64,000 nucleotides of DNA, from the NCBI RefSeq assembly GCF_026262505.1, contig NC_067205.1, forward strand, positions 6,696,001 to 6,760,000, in the 5' to 3' direction. The notes under the pieces are model-generated. The model was given only the letters and a program-made list of their open reading frames with translations. It was not told the DNA's origin and did not search any database. Source of the DNA: Trichomonas vaginalis G3 (lineage: Eukaryota > Parabasalia > Trichomonadida > Trichomonadidae). Position 1 is the stretch's first letter, and the number at the start of each line of letters is the position of its first letter. Shown one piece after another: positions 18,001 through 28,675 of this stretch. Both the position numbers and the translations under genes were made by a program.

Positions 18001-18080
18001 TTTTCTCGCAAGATCCGGTTAATTGCCTTATTAAAGAGTAATACAAACAGATAATAGAGCAAGATGAAATAGAAGAACAA
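18001..18080 (+). repeat. 80-bp direct repeat, copy 1
   Basis: The sequence beginning TTTTCTCGCAAGATCCGG recurs without visible change at 18958-19037, 957 bp away. Confidence 0.9.
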
Positions 18081-18443
18081 GAGTAGGTGACAAAAGTGCA
18101 TACTCTTAAATTAACCTTAAATGTTGATTTTTCGATATTTTCGGTATTAACCTTATTGTAAATTTTTCCGGTGATAAATTTATCACACTGAGGTTATTTT
18201 TCCGGTGAGATTTTTAACCTTGATTTAATGAAATTAATATATATAAATTTTATTATTTTTAATTTCGAATGAGTATAATAAAATATTTTTTATGTGTTTT
18301 TGTTTTTGATGTGATTTGAATTTTGTTAACTCTTTTCAAAATCACTTCATTTTTATGATTTCGGTGGACTTAGAGGAGCTTATTGCTTTTGGTATTAAAC
18401 AGGAAGTCAAGGGCGGTGTCCCATACAGAAGAAGAACGGGATC

Positions 18444-18895
18444 TTCTGAATACTACTACTATAAAATATAATTGCTTATCTATGTATATTATCCCTGCAT
18501 GATATCAAGACTTGGCTATTAGTCTTTATCCATTTTGAAAATTGTATTGTAAATTGTAAGAATTTCTGAATACTACTACTATAAAATATAATTGCTTATC
18601 TATGTATATTATCCTGCATGATATCAAGACTTGGCTATTAGTCTTTATCCATTTTTGAAAATTGTATTGTAAATTGTAAGAATTTCTGAATACTACTACT
18701 ATAAAATATAATTGCTTATCTATGTATATTATCCCTGCATGATATCAAGACTTGGCTATAAGTCTTTATCCATTTTTGAAAATTGTATTGTAAATTGTAA
18801 GAATTTCTGAATACTACTACTATAAAATATAATTGCTTATCAATGTATATTCTCCCTGCATGATATCAAGACTTGGCTATAAGTCTCTATTCATT
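18444..18895 (+). repeat. Tandem repeat, four units of about 120 bp
   Basis: Units start at 18444, 18564, 18684 and 18805 with TTCTGAATACTACTACTATA. Copies differ by a few bases and single-base length changes; the last unit is the most diverged and incomplete. No coding potential. Confidence 0.95.
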
Positions 18896-18957
18896 ATGAG
18901 TATGACCCCATTTTTTTTTACAAAAAGTGCCGAATTGCAACTTTGTCCCAATCTCGA

Positions 18958-19037
18958 TTTTCTCGCAAGATCCGGTTAATTGCCTTATTAAAGAGTAATA
19001 CAAACAGATAATAGAGCAAGATGAAATAGAAGAACAA
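18958..19037 (+). repeat. 80-bp direct repeat, copy 2
   Basis: Second copy of the 18001-18080 repeat. The pair brackets the 120-bp tandem array. Confidence 0.9.
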
Positions 19038-19529
19038 TGGTTTTTATGATTGAATTTCAAATTTTCAAATTATGAAAGGGGTTAGGGTAATAAATGTCTC
19101 TTGAAATTTCTTTCCTTATATTCTAATTTTGCCGAAAACTAAGGTGCGATAAAGAAAACTACAACTCTCATTGAAATTTAGTGAATTTGGCATTCTTTGT
19201 CTTCTTCAAGAAGTGAATATAATAGTAATAACATATTTTTGCTATATTCCAAGTTCCAAACGCTGAAAAGTTCATTTATTGAAAGTTTCAAAAGATATTT
19301 GATTTAAATGAAATTATTAATAAATGAATCGACAATGAGATACTGAAACGTAGCAATGATTTATCACACTGTTGCAAGGACTGAGAAGAAATTAAATCAT
19401 AAAAAAATAAGAAATAAACTAAGCATTAGAACGATAGAGTAATAATTTTATTTCACATTTGCATGCTAATCAAATATATTGTTAGCTGCAAATAATATTC
19501 TATTCATTTAAAAAGAATATGAAAAAAAG

Positions 19530-20441
19530 TTAAATAATATTGTTAAGAGATAGGTCAACTGGATTTTCAGCCGTAACTGATTGATCACCATCAGATTGGT
19601 AAATTGGATCTGAGAGAATGAAAATTATATACAAAATTAGGTAATCAATAAGGAATCTGTCACTAAATGACATAGATAGTGCCAATCTTACATAATGGAC
19701 TAGATTTGTTTGAGTCATTCTCTGAATTATAAGAGAATTAAAATAGAAATAAATATAAACTCTGATAAACAGAACAAGAGGTATTAATAAAAGGCATATA
19801 TTGACCCGGTACCTAAGTTTAGCAGGGAAAATTGTACTTATATTCGAAAACATAAAGCAAATCAAGAGAATAAGAAAAGATGCACATGAAAATGCATATT
19901 CTAGGTAAAAGAAATTTTTCTCTAAGAAGGTATAAAGGATATTAAAGATTAATTTCGAAATAGGAATAAAAACGCAAACTGTTTCGATGATTACTAGTAA
20001 TGTAAATGCGTATTGAACTAACTTAGAAAAGTAATAAATCAATTTGAAGCCAAATGTTTGTAATAATGTTAGTACGTGACAAACTTGAACAAAATAAGAG
20101 AGTAGAGACATAAAATATAAAGAATTCGATAATCTACGTACCTTAATAAATGTATCTAGATCAACGCTATGTCCAGTAAACGCATTTGTAACTAAACAAT
20201 ATATATTAATTGCCCAAGAAAAGGCATATGAGATGCAAAAGCAGCTACCCTGTTCATAAGTTTTATGTTTTGAGAAACCTGATCTGCGTAAAATTATTGA
20301 AGCAACTAAATAAAATGGAATTAGAAGAAATATTAGCAATATAAAATATATATAGTATGATGGATCATTACAAATGGAAAATAAATAGAATGTGCAATGA
20401 GGGGCTCTAACAACTTCTTTGATTAAATAAGAAATCGCCAT
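19530..20441 (-). CDS. Multi-pass membrane protein, 303 aa
   Basis: Seven or so hydrophobic segments are visible, e.g. YYIYFILLIFLLIPFYLVAS (residues 28-47), FMSLLSYFVQVCHVLTLL, YAFTLLVIIETVCVFIPI, LEYAFSCASFLILLICFMF and VNICLLLIPLVLFIRVYIYF. This is a polytopic transporter-like or receptor-like protein of unknown function. A diverged relative lies at 53370-54311. They share the layout and a conserved core of the type F-x-FG-x-K-x-IYY-x-SK-x-x-x-YA/I. Start is the ATG at 20439-20441. A small hairpin (20567-20592) lies upstream. Confidence 0.75.
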   Translation of the reverse strand: MAISYLIKEVVRAPHCTFYLFSICNDPSYYIYFILLIFLLIPFYLVASIILRRSGFSKHKTYEQGSCFCISYAFSWAINIYCLVTNAFTGHSVDLDTFIKVRRLSNSLYFMSLLSYFVQVCHVLTLLQTFGFKLIYYFSKLVQYAFTLLVIIETVCVFIPISKLIFNILYTFLEKNFFYLEYAFSCASFLILLICFMFSNISTIFPAKLRYRVNICLLLIPLVLFIRVYIYFYFNSLIIQRMTQTNLVHYVRLALSMSFSDRFLIDYLILYIIFILSDPIYQSDGDQSVTAENPVDLSLNNII

Positions 20442-20804
20442 TCCATTAATTTATTTCAATTTGAATTATCTTAAAATGTGTGATGAAAGCATTATATAAT
20501 TTTAAGAACGATAAAATAAATATTGGTGGTTTGAATTTTCCAAAACACTCATTTCCTACTTATCTCTCATACACTGCATGAGTTGTGTATGATAATTAGT
20601 TGGAAATAGAGAAACTAATTGAAGAAGAAAGCTCCTAAATCGGCTGCTACACATATAAACTTTTTCATTGAAAATTTCATTTCAATAAAATCCCAAAATA
20701 TAGAAATATTGATTGTTAACTTAAAATGCAATTCTATCGAAATACAAGTATTTTCATTAGAGCATTATAATGTAAAGAAAAAAAAATCGGAATCAGTTAA
20801 TTGA

Positions 20805-22100
20805 AGATTTGTTAAGCATCTTAGTTGTATTTTGATAGATATTAGTTAAATTTACATAGTTTTATATGTTAATGTCAAAAATGAATTGTAAATTAAAGAG
20901 ATAGAATTGAATCGTTTAAGAGTTCGAAAAAAAAACAAACTGAACGAATCAATAGTTACTGCTTTGCGAGGTGCTGGAGTGCGATCTCCTTCTCGTGGAA
21001 GAGGTCTTCCTCTGTGAACTCGAGCTTCTCCTTGAGCCAGTCGTTGATCTTGAAGCCGTCGACAACATGAACGTGTCCTTCTTTGTCAACACTGCATGGG
21101 AATGAGAAGACAACACCTGGCTTGATTCCGTATGGGTTTCCTTCTGGAACTGGGATACCCATAGAGAGAACTTCTCCTGGTGCTGTTCCGAAGAGCCATG
21201 CCTTCATGTGCTGGATTGCTGCCTTAGTTGGTGACGCTGCACTTGTGAAGCCACGGTGTTCGAGGATGTCCCAAACACGATGACCGATCTTCTTGAAGAA
21301 TGCATCGAAGACGTACTCCTTGTCGAGAACATCGACAACTTTCTGTGTCTTGCCGTCCTTTGTGAATGTTGCCTGTGTGAGATCGGAGACCATTGACTCA
21401 CCGTGATTGCCCCAGACAATGATGTCGTGGATGTCGTTGATGCTGACACCGAGCTTTGATGCGATCTCATAGTATGCTCTGTTGTGATCGAGGAGTGAGA
21501 GGCTAGAGAAGTTTTCTGGCTTCAAGTTCTTTGCATGGAGCATTGCAATCTCGCAGTTTGTATTGTCTGGGTTTCCGATGACGAGAACTTTGACTGTTGG
21601 CTTAGCCCACTTGGAGAGGTACTCGCCTGTGTTCTTGAAGATGACACTGTTGCTGCTGATGAGGTCTGCACGAACTTGACCTGGTTTGAGAGGCATTGAT
21701 GCGACGAGGAATGCGCAGTCGATGTCTTTGAATGCTTGTTCTGGTTCTGTTGTAGCAACGAAGCCTGCGAGGCGTGGAAATGCACAGTCCTCGAGCTCCA
21801 TTGTGAGGGCTGTCAATCTGTTGATGGCTGGTGGAATATCGAAGAGATGCAAGTAAACTTTGCGTTCACCATAGAGTTCACCGCTGGCGATCCAGTGGGA
21901 GAGGATATAGCCGATTTGACCTGCTGCACCAGTGATAAGAACATGTGCTGCTTCACTCATTGTGAAAAAATGATGTTTTATTCTCAGTTCTCAATTCATG
22001 ACCTCCCGAGTTATCAATTTTCTGAAGGCTCTCAAATGATCTCAGTTTACATTTCCTTTTGAATATCTGCCATAGAAAATTTATTGAATATTGTAAATTG
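20805..22100 (-). repeat. Left arm of 1,296-bp inverted duplication with LDH gene
   Basis: Its reverse complement matches 22763-24058 from end to end, including flanks. Arm lengths are equal (1,296 bp each). The only difference I found by reading is at 21009/23854. The match stops abruptly at both ends. Confidence 0.93.
20956..21960 (-). CDS. ldh: Lactate dehydrogenase, trichomonad (MDH-derived) type, copy 1
   Basis: This is a 334-aa cytosolic NAD-dependent 2-hydroxyacid dehydrogenase of the LDH/MDH family. N-terminal Rossmann fold: GAAGQIG at residues 11-17. Substrate loop: SMPLKPGQVRADL, with Leu at residue 91 and Arg at 97. Later motifs are VLVIGNPDNTN, LLDHNRA and the active-site VWGNHGES. 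The whole sequence is close to cytosolic MDH. In Trichomonas vaginalis the LDH arose from MDH, and Leu91 in place of Arg91 is the published switch to pyruvate/lactate, so LDH is the better call. The enzyme regenerates NAD+ by reducing pyruvate. The start is an ATG after a short TCATTTTTTCACA-type leader. It is divergent from copy 2. Codon use is markedly GC-richer than neighbours, as in highly expressed genes. Confidence 0.85.
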   Translation of the reverse strand: MSEAAHVLITGAAGQIGYILSHWIASGELYGERKVYLHLFDIPPAINRLTALTMELEDCAFPRLAGFVATTEPEQAFKDIDCAFLVASMPLKPGQVRADLISSNSVIFKNTGEYLSKWAKPTVKVLVIGNPDNTNCEIAMLHAKNLKPENFSSLSLLDHNRAYYEIASKLGVSINDIHDIIVWGNHGESMVSDLTQATFTKDGKTQKVVDVLDKEYVFDAFFKKIGHRVWDILEHRGFTSAASPTKAAIQHMKAWLFGTAPGEVLSMGIPVPEGNPYGIKPGVVFSFPCSVDKEGHVHVVDGFKINDWLKEKLEFTEEDLFHEKEIALQHLAKQ

Positions 22101-22762
22101 AATGGATTTTAACAAATATTCTGTCTGTCATCAAAACCATATTCTTTATCCTCTTGTAAATTCTAATTTCATCGAATTTCCAAAATATCCGGTAATGTGT
22201 TTTCAATTCGAAATCATTTGGACATAAACCAATAATTTCCAATGCCTTTATGTTTCTATATTATAATAATGAATTTATTTTATATTTAACGTCTAAACAA
22301 CTTAGAAGGGAAATTTGGGAAAAATTCTCGATAGGATTCCCCATTGGATAATCAATAAATATGATTTGAAATATTATTATATAAAAGATTATATTATAGA
22401 TTGTGTTAATTATGTAAATTTTTAAAATGAAATCTTTAACATTCATCATTATTTGACTTTATTGACATAAAACCAATTACACATACTTGTATAAAATATA
22501 ATATCCATTTGTTATGACTTAAATCCATATTGTGTAGTTATGTCAGAATTGGGAAAGGGAAAAAATTTTGTAAAAGCTGAAATTTTAGATGAGCATAATA
22601 CCGTGATTAAAAATTGACGAATTATTTTTTGAAACCAAATTGGTCATGTAAAGTTAGCGTCATCGTTTTGACACTCAGAAATGATTGGGGATAAAAAAAT
22701 ATTCAAATAAAAATTTAGAAAATTTAAAATGGATATAAGCTTAAAAATGCAATTAACTGAAA
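22101..22762. other. Spacer between the two LDH arms
   Basis: This is 662 bp of AT-rich unique sequence with no convincing gene. The short open frame at 22261-22449 is low-complexity. It separates the two head-to-head LDH promoters. Confidence 0.7.
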
Positions 22763-24058
22763 CAATTTACAATATTCAATAAATTTTCTATGGCAGATAT
22801 TCAAAAGGAAATGTAAACTGAGATCATTTGAGAGCCTTCAGAAAATTGATAACTCGGGAGGTCATGAATTGAGAACTGAGAATAAAACATCATTTTTTCA
22901 CAATGAGTGAAGCAGCACATGTTCTTATCACTGGTGCAGCAGGTCAAATCGGCTATATCCTCTCCCACTGGATCGCCAGCGGTGAACTCTATGGTGAACG
23001 CAAAGTTTACTTGCATCTCTTCGATATTCCACCAGCCATCAACAGATTGACAGCCCTCACAATGGAGCTCGAGGACTGTGCATTTCCACGCCTCGCAGGC
23101 TTCGTTGCTACAACAGAACCAGAACAAGCATTCAAAGACATCGACTGCGCATTCCTCGTCGCATCAATGCCTCTCAAACCAGGTCAAGTTCGTGCAGACC
23201 TCATCAGCAGCAACAGTGTCATCTTCAAGAACACAGGCGAGTACCTCTCCAAGTGGGCTAAGCCAACAGTCAAAGTTCTCGTCATCGGAAACCCAGACAA
23301 TACAAACTGCGAGATTGCAATGCTCCATGCAAAGAACTTGAAGCCAGAAAACTTCTCTAGCCTCTCACTCCTCGATCACAACAGAGCATACTATGAGATC
23401 GCATCAAAGCTCGGTGTCAGCATCAACGACATCCACGACATCATTGTCTGGGGCAATCACGGTGAGTCAATGGTCTCCGATCTCACACAGGCAACATTCA
23501 CAAAGGACGGCAAGACACAGAAAGTTGTCGATGTTCTCGACAAGGAGTACGTCTTCGATGCATTCTTCAAGAAGATCGGTCATCGTGTTTGGGACATCCT
23601 CGAACACCGTGGCTTCACAAGTGCAGCGTCACCAACTAAGGCAGCAATCCAGCACATGAAGGCATGGCTCTTCGGAACAGCACCAGGAGAAGTTCTCTCT
23701 ATGGGTATCCCAGTTCCAGAAGGAAACCCATACGGAATCAAGCCAGGTGTTGTCTTCTCATTCCCATGCAGTGTTGACAAAGAAGGACACGTTCATGTTG
23801 TCGACGGCTTCAAGATCAACGACTGGCTCAAGGAGAAGCTCGAGTTCACAGAGAAAGACCTCTTCCACGAGAAGGAGATCGCACTCCAGCACCTCGCAAA
23901 GCAGTAACTATTGATTCGTTCAGTTTGTTTTTTTTTCGAACTCTTAAACGATTCAATTCTATCTCTTTAATTTACAATTCATTTTTGACATTAACATATA
24001 AAACTATGTAAATTTAACTAATATCTATCAAAATACAACTAAGATGCTTAACAAATCT
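22763..24058 (+). repeat. Right arm of 1,296-bp inverted duplication with LDH gene
   Basis: Mirror image of 20805-22100, with identical 5' and 3' flanks around the gene, including a 9-base homopolymer of the same length. Confidence 0.93.
22903..23907 (+). CDS. ldh: Lactate dehydrogenase, trichomonad (MDH-derived) type, copy 2
   Basis: 334 aa, identical to copy 1 except residue 318 (Lys here, Glu in copy 1), from one base change at 23854. It has all the motifs of copy 1, including Leu91. The start is the ATG at 22903 with leader TCATTTTTTCACA just upstream, close to the trichomonad initiator pattern, implying a very short 5' UTR. The near-identity of coding and flanking DNA indicates recent duplication or ongoing gene conversion. 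Both copies appear functional. Confidence 0.85.
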   Translation: MSEAAHVLITGAAGQIGYILSHWIASGELYGERKVYLHLFDIPPAINRLTALTMELEDCAFPRLAGFVATTEPEQAFKDIDCAFLVASMPLKPGQVRADLISSNSVIFKNTGEYLSKWAKPTVKVLVIGNPDNTNCEIAMLHAKNLKPENFSSLSLLDHNRAYYEIASKLGVSINDIHDIIVWGNHGESMVSDLTQATFTKDGKTQKVVDVLDKEYVFDAFFKKIGHRVWDILEHRGFTSAASPTKAAIQHMKAWLFGTAPGEVLSMGIPVPEGNPYGIKPGVVFSFPCSVDKEGHVHVVDGFKINDWLKEKLEFTEKDLFHEKEIALQHLAKQ

Positions 24059-24546
24059 ACTGGAAGGAAATTTCTACAATTTATTGTTTAATTATACCTT
24101 AATCCATTAAGAAATCCTTGCACAGATTATTTTGTATCATGAATATCATATTATTTCACTTTTCAACTAAGCTTCAAACAAAATTTATAAATCATCGAAT
24201 TTTTCTGATAATTTACATATATTTTTCATATATATGGCCAATATTAGAATGAATTAAAAGCAATATAAGTCTCTCAGTATTGAAATCTCATCAATTTACT
24301 GTGATTCTTATTCAATATCTTTAAATTATGATATTTTTAGGGTCTTATTGATATATAGATTAATTTACCTTTGCAAAAAACATCAAAACTTCTATATTCA
24401 AGTATTATTAGTCGAAAGATTTTCAGATAATAAATTTCATCAAAGAAAATTGACTCGCAACTCATGTGTTTTCCTAAAATTTTATTATTGTATTCTATGA
24501 TAGATTCAAAATACGTAATAAAAAAAATAATAAATTAATTTTTTTT
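24059..24546. other. AT-rich intergenic region
   Basis: No gene, RNA or repeat could be supported here. It separates the right LDH arm from the 3' end of the ankyrin-RING gene. Confidence 0.6.
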
Positions 24547-26664
24547 TTATTCAGAAACAATGTTAAGAGCTCCAGTTATTGGTTGTTTGCAGAAAGGACA
24601 AACCTTTTGCATCTCTATTCTATCCTTCAAACATACTTCGCAGCAGCAGATATGTCCACATGGGATCATTGCTGCAACTGCGACTCTTCTTCTACAAAGT
24701 AAACAAGGTGTTTCTTTCATATCCAATTCCGCGTACAATTCCTGAGGTTTATCTGTTTGTGCCATAATTGTTCCAGGAACATAATCATCCTTCTTATTCT
24801 TTGCGTTCTCTTCATCTCTCTTTTCAACAATCTGTCTCATGAACTTAGAGAAAGTCAATCTAACACCTTGTAACGGTGTCAAACCTTTTTCATTCATCAG
24901 TTTTACATCAGCACCTGCATTTATCAGTGTTTCAACAATCTTTTTATCCATTTTTAGTGCGGCCAAATGCAAAGGTGAGTTCTTATCAACATCAACAACA
25001 TTGATAGGAGCTCCATTTTCTAATAACAACTGTGTTAGTTTCATATTACATAAATCAGCAGTAATATGTAAAGGAGTTTGTCCTTTAGCATCGGTTGTAT
25101 CAACTTTTGCATTGAATTTAATCAATGTCATAACGAAATCTTCATTTTGCTGATGTGCTGCAATATGAAGAGGAGCATTTCCATCATTATCTTTGATGTC
25201 CAAATTAGCACCAGCTTCTCCAAGTTTCTGTAAAATTCCAAGTTGGCAATTAATTGTTGCCAAATGTGCCGGAGTTTCTCCATTTTGATCAACAGCATTG
25301 ACATCAGCTTTTTGATCAATGCAAACAGAAACTAATTCGATGTTTCCTTTCTCTGTTGATATATGCAATGGTGTTTCTTTTTTGTCATTTGTTGAATTGA
25401 CATTTGCACCTGCAGCAAATAACAATTTCGCAGCTTCTTGAGCGTTTTCAGCTGCGACGTAATGCAAAGGAGAATCACCATGCCTTGTTTGCTGGTTAAT
25501 CATTGCACCAGCAACAATCAAAGCATTGATAATTGGTATGTTCACGCGTTGTACTGCATAATGAAGAGGAGTTAATCCTTCTTTGTCTTTCGCGTTCAAG
25601 TCACAGACCAAATCAATGAGATGTTTAACCATATCGATGTTATCATTCTCAACGGCATAATGGATTGGCCGTTTTTGGTCGTGTCCTGGAGCATTTACGT
25701 CAACAGAGTTTTCTACAAGGAAATCAACAATCTGTATATGATTGTACATCACGGCGTAATGTATTGGCATGTTTCCGGCTGAATCTGTTGCGTTTAAATC
25801 GGCTAATGCTTTTTGTAATGCTCGAACCATCTTGATTGAGCCTGATTTGCAGGCCATGTGTATTGGCATGATACCTTGTTCGTTCGCCATGTTGAAAGGA
25901 GCTCCGTTTGCTTGAAGAATTGGCATGACTTGATCAAATCCGCTTTCTGCGGCAAGATGGACAATGGATGAGCCATCATTAAGTACTGTACCTGCTGAAC
26001 CACCACATTTGAAGATCAGTTCGAGCTGTTTGTCGAGTCCCATTTTGGCAGCAATCATTGTTGGTGTTAATCCATCTTTATTTTGGAGATTCCAGTTGAC
26101 GTTGAGCTTCTTGTTAGAAAGATACTTGACTAAAGCAAAGTTTTCACTTCTAACAGCTAAATGTGCTGGAGATTCGCCTTCTGCGTTCTGTAAGTTAAAG
26201 TTTGGCTGATAAGGCTCAAATAAATTGATAATACCTTTAACTCCACTTAGAATTGTGTAGTGAATTGGAGTATTACCGGACTTATCTTGGAGATTCGGAC
26301 TTAAATGAGCCTTTAAGAAGAAATCCATTGATGATTTAGTTCCCTTTTCTGATGCATAATGCAATGCATTACGACCAGAGCTATCAACTGTGTCTAACGG
26401 AGCTTTGTTTTTATATAAGACAACAACTAAGGAATTTAATCCATAAATTGCTGCATATATGATTGCATCTCTTCCTTCTTTATCTTTAAAGGTGAGGTCT
26501 CCTTTCAATTTTATGATAACGTTGACCATTTCGGATTGTTTTTGCTGGATAGCGTATAACAGAATGGATAAACCTTCTTCATTAACTTCATTGACATTTT
26601 CTTTGTTTATGGCTTTCTTGAATTCCTCTAAATTGCCAGCTTGGCAAGTTTCCCAGATGCTCAT
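24547..26664 (-). CDS. Ankyrin-repeat protein with C-terminal RING finger, 705 aa
   Basis: About eighteen ankyrin repeats fill residues 1-600, recognisable by recurring G-TPLH-A and A-LLL-GA motifs (e.g. NGETPAHLATINCQLGILQKL, DKNSPLHLAALKMDKKIVETL). The C-terminus carries a C3HC4-type RING: CLLC, then IPCGHICCCEVC, then CPFC near residues 650-695, similar to IAP/Mind-bomb-type RINGs. The protein is therefore a likely E3 ubiquitin ligase, with ankyrin repeats choosing the substrate. Substrate unknown. The start is the ATG at 26662-26664 (MSIWETCQAGNLEEFKKAI), typical of trichomonad ankyrin proteins. The frame is whole. Confidence 0.9.
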   Translation of the reverse strand: MSIWETCQAGNLEEFKKAINKENVNEVNEEGLSILLYAIQQKQSEMVNVIIKLKGDLTFKDKEGRDAIIYAAIYGLNSLVVVLYKNKAPLDTVDSSGRNALHYASEKGTKSSMDFFLKAHLSPNLQDKSGNTPIHYTILSGVKGIINLFEPYQPNFNLQNAEGESPAHLAVRSENFALVKYLSNKKLNVNWNLQNKDGLTPTMIAAKMGLDKQLELIFKCGGSAGTVLNDGSSIVHLAAESGFDQVMPILQANGAPFNMANEQGIMPIHMACKSGSIKMVRALQKALADLNATDSAGNMPIHYAVMYNHIQIVDFLVENSVDVNAPGHDQKRPIHYAVENDNIDMVKHLIDLVCDLNAKDKEGLTPLHYAVQRVNIPIINALIVAGAMINQQTRHGDSPLHYVAAENAQEAAKLLFAAGANVNSTNDKKETPLHISTEKGNIELVSVCIDQKADVNAVDQNGETPAHLATINCQLGILQKLGEAGANLDIKDNDGNAPLHIAAHQQNEDFVMTLIKFNAKVDTTDAKGQTPLHITADLCNMKLTQLLLENGAPINVVDVDKNSPLHLAALKMDKKIVETLINAGADVKLMNEKGLTPLQGVRLTFSKFMRQIVEKRDEENAKNKKDDYVPGTIMAQTDKPQELYAELDMKETPCLLCRRRVAVAAMIPCGHICCCEVCLKDRIEMQKVCPFCKQPITGALNIVSE

Positions 26665-27371
26665 AAATTTAAATTAAAACGGTTTCTAAAAATTGAATGA
26701 ATCGTAAAATTTTTATACTGAATTTCATATAATGTTGTACATTTGATAATCAATATTTCATAAAAATAATGATAAAATCGTTACCCTTTAAAAAATTGAC
26801 AGAAATCAGTTAGCATATAATGCAATGAAATATATATTTATGATTAAAATATCCGATTGAGCGTAAAAACGATAGAAGATTTTATATCAATTCACTTCAC
26901 AAAGATTTTGGACTTTCTGATATCGAAATCTTGAATATACTTTTGATGAAGTCATTATCAGTATTTTTTGTGGTTTATTTTTCTTCACTCGTGATTATTC
27001 GAGCAGATCTGAAAATAGGTAAATACGTCAATTGGCCAACCGATATGGGTATGATTCTTTCAAGCTATTACATTCCATGAATAGGGAATTAAAACGTCAT
27101 ACCTCATGTGTATTTTTCTTCAAATTAAAATTAAAAAATCGGTTTTTTCGCAAATATAGATACCACTCATATGACCGAGCTACATAAATGCCAGATTCCT
27201 TATATCTCAGCCAATCACTGTAATAATAAAGTATTAATATTAAAATAGCGCACAATAGCAATATAAACAGCGCTATTGAAGTGGCACTATATGCAAAACT
27301 ATGTCCTTACTTCTTAAGTAAAAATAACTTAAGTTTTTCTTGATTTCGAAAAAAATTAAAAGAGAATGTTT
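26665..27371. other. Intergenic, AT-rich; start of duplicated flank
   Basis: No gene is seen. From about 27166 the sequence matches the flank of the second family copy (35440 onward), so the duplication includes about 200 bp downstream of the reading frame. Confidence 0.6.
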
Positions 27372-28415
27372 TTATTCATCACTAACTGTTAAAATATAAT
27401 GAACAGCAGGACGAATGCCGCATTTAAATTCAAGTGCATGTTTATCTGCAAGACACTTCTCATATCGAACTTCTAAATCATCATTCATTGTAATGTTTTC
27501 TTTTTGGCATTCTTCTATAAAAAGGATATTTAATGCAACAGCAAGATTATTTGTTGTTTCTATTTGTGTAGTTCCAAGTCCCATAAAAGTCTGTGAATAA
27601 GTGTTTCCTTCAATAAAACACCTAATAACTGAAATGGTAGAATCCAATACAGAAATCAAATATTTATGTTCATTGTACTTAATTATGCATTCTCTCAATA
27701 TATGAGTACCCGACCAAGAAAATCCAAATATTCCACTTCCTGAATCAACAACAGAATTATTCAAAAATACACATGAATAAGTTTCTGATGAAGAAATAGA
27801 ATTATAACGAAATATTTCATTTCTTAATGTTGCTTTATTTCCTTTGAAATAGCTGTAATTAATGTAAGTATTTTGACTTTGATAAACAAAAAATGCAGTA
27901 TTTCCTTCTGCAGTGTTGTCAGTATCATTTACATTTGATACTGAGATATCTCCTTTAATTAAAGAAAAAGAGTTCTGTAATGAACTTCCTGAGTGAATTG
28001 ATGAAAGAAAAAGATAGTTTTTCGATGAAGAATCTGAAACCCATGTATCGCAATATGATCCTGCACTATTTGTAATGGATTTCGTACTACAAACTCGATA
28101 ACTAATGCATTGGCCTTGGTTTAAAGTAGTACATCCGGCATTGTAGAAACTGTATGGGTTTGAATTTGTACAATTTAAGAAGGTAGAAGTGCAAACAAGA
28201 AGTTTGGTGTTTGAATTTCCTGAAATTCGAATAACGCCGTTTGGGCTGAGGAATGAAAAGAATGTTTCGTCAACAAAACAGCGTCCGGGATCATTAATAG
28301 TTTCGTTCTTGTTATATTTAGTAGGAGCTGGATCACTACCATAATATGTATTCCATAGCGAGAGATCAAAGTGTAAAAAGGCTGATAATTCATTGATTAT
28401 CTATGAAAAGTTCAT
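27372..28415 (-). pseudogene. Copy A of a three-member repetitive secreted-type family
   Basis: The frame is open for about 340 codons down to the stop at 27372. The ATG at 28413-28415, homologous to that of copy B, is separated from it by a one-base deletion and an in-frame TAG at codon five. The protein is rich in Ser, Asn, Thr and Cys. It has repeating strand patterns such as YSCVFLNNSVVDSGSGIFGF, CIIKYNEHKYLI and CFIEGNTYS, suggesting a right-handed beta-helix surface or secreted protein, like trichomonad Pmp-type proteins. Function unknown. Related copies are at 35647-36704 and 39725-40735. Confidence 0.65.
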
Positions 28416-28619
28416 GGAAAAGCACTTTACATCTCAAAATTTTCGGATGTAAAGTGGCATATTTACCGCTTTTTGCCACCAAAAAAGAACAATTGCTTCA
28501 TATCTACCACAGAATAGTTTAAGACAATGCACTTCCATATCTTTACTTGATCTTGCATGAGAGTTCCTAATAGTTTTTCAAATTCAAAAGTCAAGGCCTA
28601 TAATGAAAAATAATTAAAT

Positions 28620-28675
28620 AGTTGTGATACTTTTTACGGGCTTATAAATAAGCCCGAAAAAGTATCAAGCAACTA
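28620..28675. repeat. Long imperfect hairpin (pre-miRNA-like)
   Basis: AGTTGTGATACTTTTTACGG continues into CTTATAAATAAG and folds back with CCGAAAAAGTATCAAGCAAC, giving a stem of about 24 bp with two small bulges and a four-base loop. A second shorter foldback (TCACTTTTT with AAAAAGTGA) follows at about 28692-28730. Intergenic. Confidence 0.75.

Larger units (their letters stand above)
17673..19529. other. Non-coding region with repeats
   Basis: No gene is visible. It contains two 80-bp direct repeats (18001-18080 and 18958-19037) and a four-copy 120-bp tandem repeat between them. The remainder is AT-rich without clear structure. Confidence 0.7.

Noticed and set aside
18444-18895. CRISPR-like array
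   Set aside because: Units are about 120 bp and the whole unit is repeated; there are no short repeats with unique spacers, and the genome is eukaryotic.
20956-21960. Plain malate dehydrogenase call
   Set aside because: The overall family fits, but residue 91 is Leu instead of the Arg of MDH, which in trichomonads marks LDH.
21204-22062. Several 66-108 aa open frames overlapping the LDH genes on both arms
   Set aside because: They are opposite- or alternate-frame shadows of GC-rich LDH codons; the LDH frame has full family motifs.
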